Source: Acidimicrobiaceae bacterium
Lineage (GTDB): Bacteria > Actinomycetota > Acidimicrobiia > Acidimicrobiales > Bog-793
Reading direction: 5' to 3'
NCBI GenBank assembly: GCA_027459565.1
Contig: DAIDIA010000083.1
Coordinates: 1 to 5,432, forward strand
DNA: 5,432 nucleotides
A model generated the notes under the pieces. The model was given only the letters and a program-made list of their open reading frames with translations. It searched no databases and had not been told where the DNA came from. This document shows positions 5,087 through 5,432 of the stretch, one piece after another (within the stretch, counting starts at the first letter, position 1; each line of letters starts with the position of its first letter). The position numbers and the translations under genes are program-made.

Positions 5087-5114
5087 GGAAATTTGGTCCC
5101 TCACTGCTTAGGAT
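5085..5114 (+). promoter_or_regulatory. Promoter of the molybdopterin oxidoreductase gene
   Basis: TTGGAA (5085-5090) and TAGGAT (5109-5114) are spaced by 18 bp, a reasonable housekeeping-type promoter. Transcription would start near 5121, leaving a leader of about 73 nt. Unlike the leaderless genes in this window, this one has both a leader and a ribosome binding site. Confidence 0.5.
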
Positions 5115-5120
5115 GGGCCC

Positions 5121-5168
5121 CGGACCCATAGGGCCCTCGCAGGTTCGTGGCGGTACGACGCGGGTCCG
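5121..5168 (+). ncRNA. Foldable 5' leader element of the oxidoreductase mRNA
   Basis: CGGACCC at 5121-5127 is exactly complementary to GGGTCCG at 5162-5168, enclosing 34 nt. Inside, TCGT (5145-5148) can pair with ACGA (5155-5158), with an extra G-T pair, closing a 4-nt loop. The outer stem starts at the predicted transcription start and ends 14 nt before the Shine-Dalgarno. It could stabilise the mRNA or act as a switch. It matches no riboswitch class I can recognise by eye, and in GC-rich DNA a 7-bp stem can arise by chance. Confidence 0.3.
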
Positions 5169-5182
5169 TCGCGCAGTGGTGT

Positions 5183-5188
5183 GGGAGG
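5183..5188 (+). promoter_or_regulatory. Strong Shine-Dalgarno for the oxidoreductase start
   Basis: GGGAGG lies 5 nt before the ATG at 5194 and decides that start. It is the only strong ribosome binding site in the window. Confidence 0.7.
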
Positions 5189-5193
5189 GTGAG

Positions 5194-5432
5194 ATGGATC
5201 GACGACCATCACATGTGCACCCGGGCTCTCAGGGCCCGAAGAGGTCGAGCGCGGGTGTGCGCGCGGTGATCGAGTCCGTTCGCTATGCACTCTCGGAGAT
5301 GGGCCCGATACGCAGCCTGGCGACACTGCGGAGGGTGAACCAGGTGCGGGGATTCGACTGTCCGAGCTGCGCTTGGGCCGATCCCGATCCCCACCACCGC
5401 AAGGTCGCAGAGTTCTGCGAGAACGGCGCGAA
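5194..5432 (+). CDS. Molybdopterin oxidoreductase alpha subunit, FdhF/YdeP type (N-terminal part, cut by window end)
   Basis: Only the first 79 residues are present; the full proteins are usually about 700-770 residues. This family resembles formate dehydrogenase catalytic subunits that bind a bis-molybdopterin cofactor, and includes E. coli YdeP; the substrate is generally uncertain. The diagnostic segment is GFDCPSCAWADPDPHHRK at residues 53-70, followed by AEFCENGA at 72-79. Cys56, Cys59 and Cys75 lie where the N-terminal cluster or cysteine motif is found. The stretch before it (MGPIRSLATLRRVNQ) is also typical. The first 20 residues are basic and unconserved; there is no twin-arginine or other signal peptide, so it should be cytoplasmic. 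ATG 5194 is fixed by GGGAGG. The gene has its own promoter and leader after a 422-bp spacer, so it is regulated separately from the genes to its left. Confidence 0.88.
   Translation, partial: MDRRPSHVHPGSQGPKRSSAGVRAVIESVRYALSEMGPIRSLATLRRVNQVRGFDCPSCAWADPDPHHRKVAEFCENGA

Noticed and set aside
5070..5100. A DosR (hypoxia) box upstream of the oxidoreductase
   Set aside because: The GGACTTT arms resemble part of the motif, but the spacing and the remaining consensus bases do not fit, so a named regulator is not justified.
4595..5104. A 169-codon minus-strand frame over the DinB-like 3' end and the spacer
   Set aside because: Half of it is antisense to the DinB-like gene and the rest is Arg/Ser-rich with no motif or ribosome site.
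5108..5397. Minus-strand frames opposite the oxidoreductase start
   Set aside because: The plus strand has a strong Shine-Dalgarno and diagnostic GFDCPSCAW motif; the minus frames have neither.

Overview
The window reads as chromosomal DNA from a high-GC Gram-positive bacterium, most likely an actinomycete (Actinomycetota). This is inferred from protein content and gene signals, not from a marker gene. A chlorite-dismutase-type coproheme decarboxylase, a PAC2-family protein and a DinB-like protein opening with a W-T-W ... CPECG segment are all typical of that phylum. Four genes also have a TANNNT -10 box only 6-7 nt before the start codon with no ribosome binding site, the usual actinobacterial leaderless layout.

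Layout from left to right. (1) 22-1218 (+) is a Fic-domain protein with an intact active-site motif and an N-terminal inhibitory motif. Its sampled GC content is clearly lower than that of the genes that follow, so it looks like accessory or acquired DNA. (2) 1115-1384 (-) is a small basic 'GRLGGKKGG' protein whose 3' end overlaps the fic 3' end by 104 bp in convergent orientation. (3) 1490-2446 (+) is a two-gene unit: coproheme decarboxylase (chdC/hemQ) followed with zero spacing by a stand-alone NIL-domain protein. (4) 3684-2496 (-) is a second two-gene unit: a PAC2-family protein and, 52 bp downstream, a 64-residue Cys-rich small protein. It converges on the chdC unit with 49 bp between stop codons, and hairpins lie there. 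(5) 3770-4771 (+) holds a GNAT acetyltransferase and a DinB-like protein, divergent from the PAC2 unit. (6) 4772-5193 is a 422-bp non-coding stretch. Its right end has a recognisable promoter, an operator-like inverted repeat, a foldable 5' leader and a strong Shine-Dalgarno sequence. (7) 5194-5432 (+) is the N-terminus of a molybdopterin oxidoreductase of the FdhF/YdeP type, cut by the window end.

The genes do not form one obvious pathway. ChdC makes the last step of coproporphyrin-dependent heme synthesis. The oxidoreductase start is a separate, individually regulated gene. The PAC2, Cys-rich, NIL and DinB-like proteins have recognisable folds or signatures but no assigned reaction here. 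The most distinctive signals are the repeated leaderless starts (two share the same ten-base start context GTGAGCACCG), a 14-bp palindrome over the chdC start codon, the 3' overlap of fic with the small basic gene, and the operator plus structured leader before the oxidoreductase. I see no tRNA, rRNA, CRISPR array, transposase or integrase.
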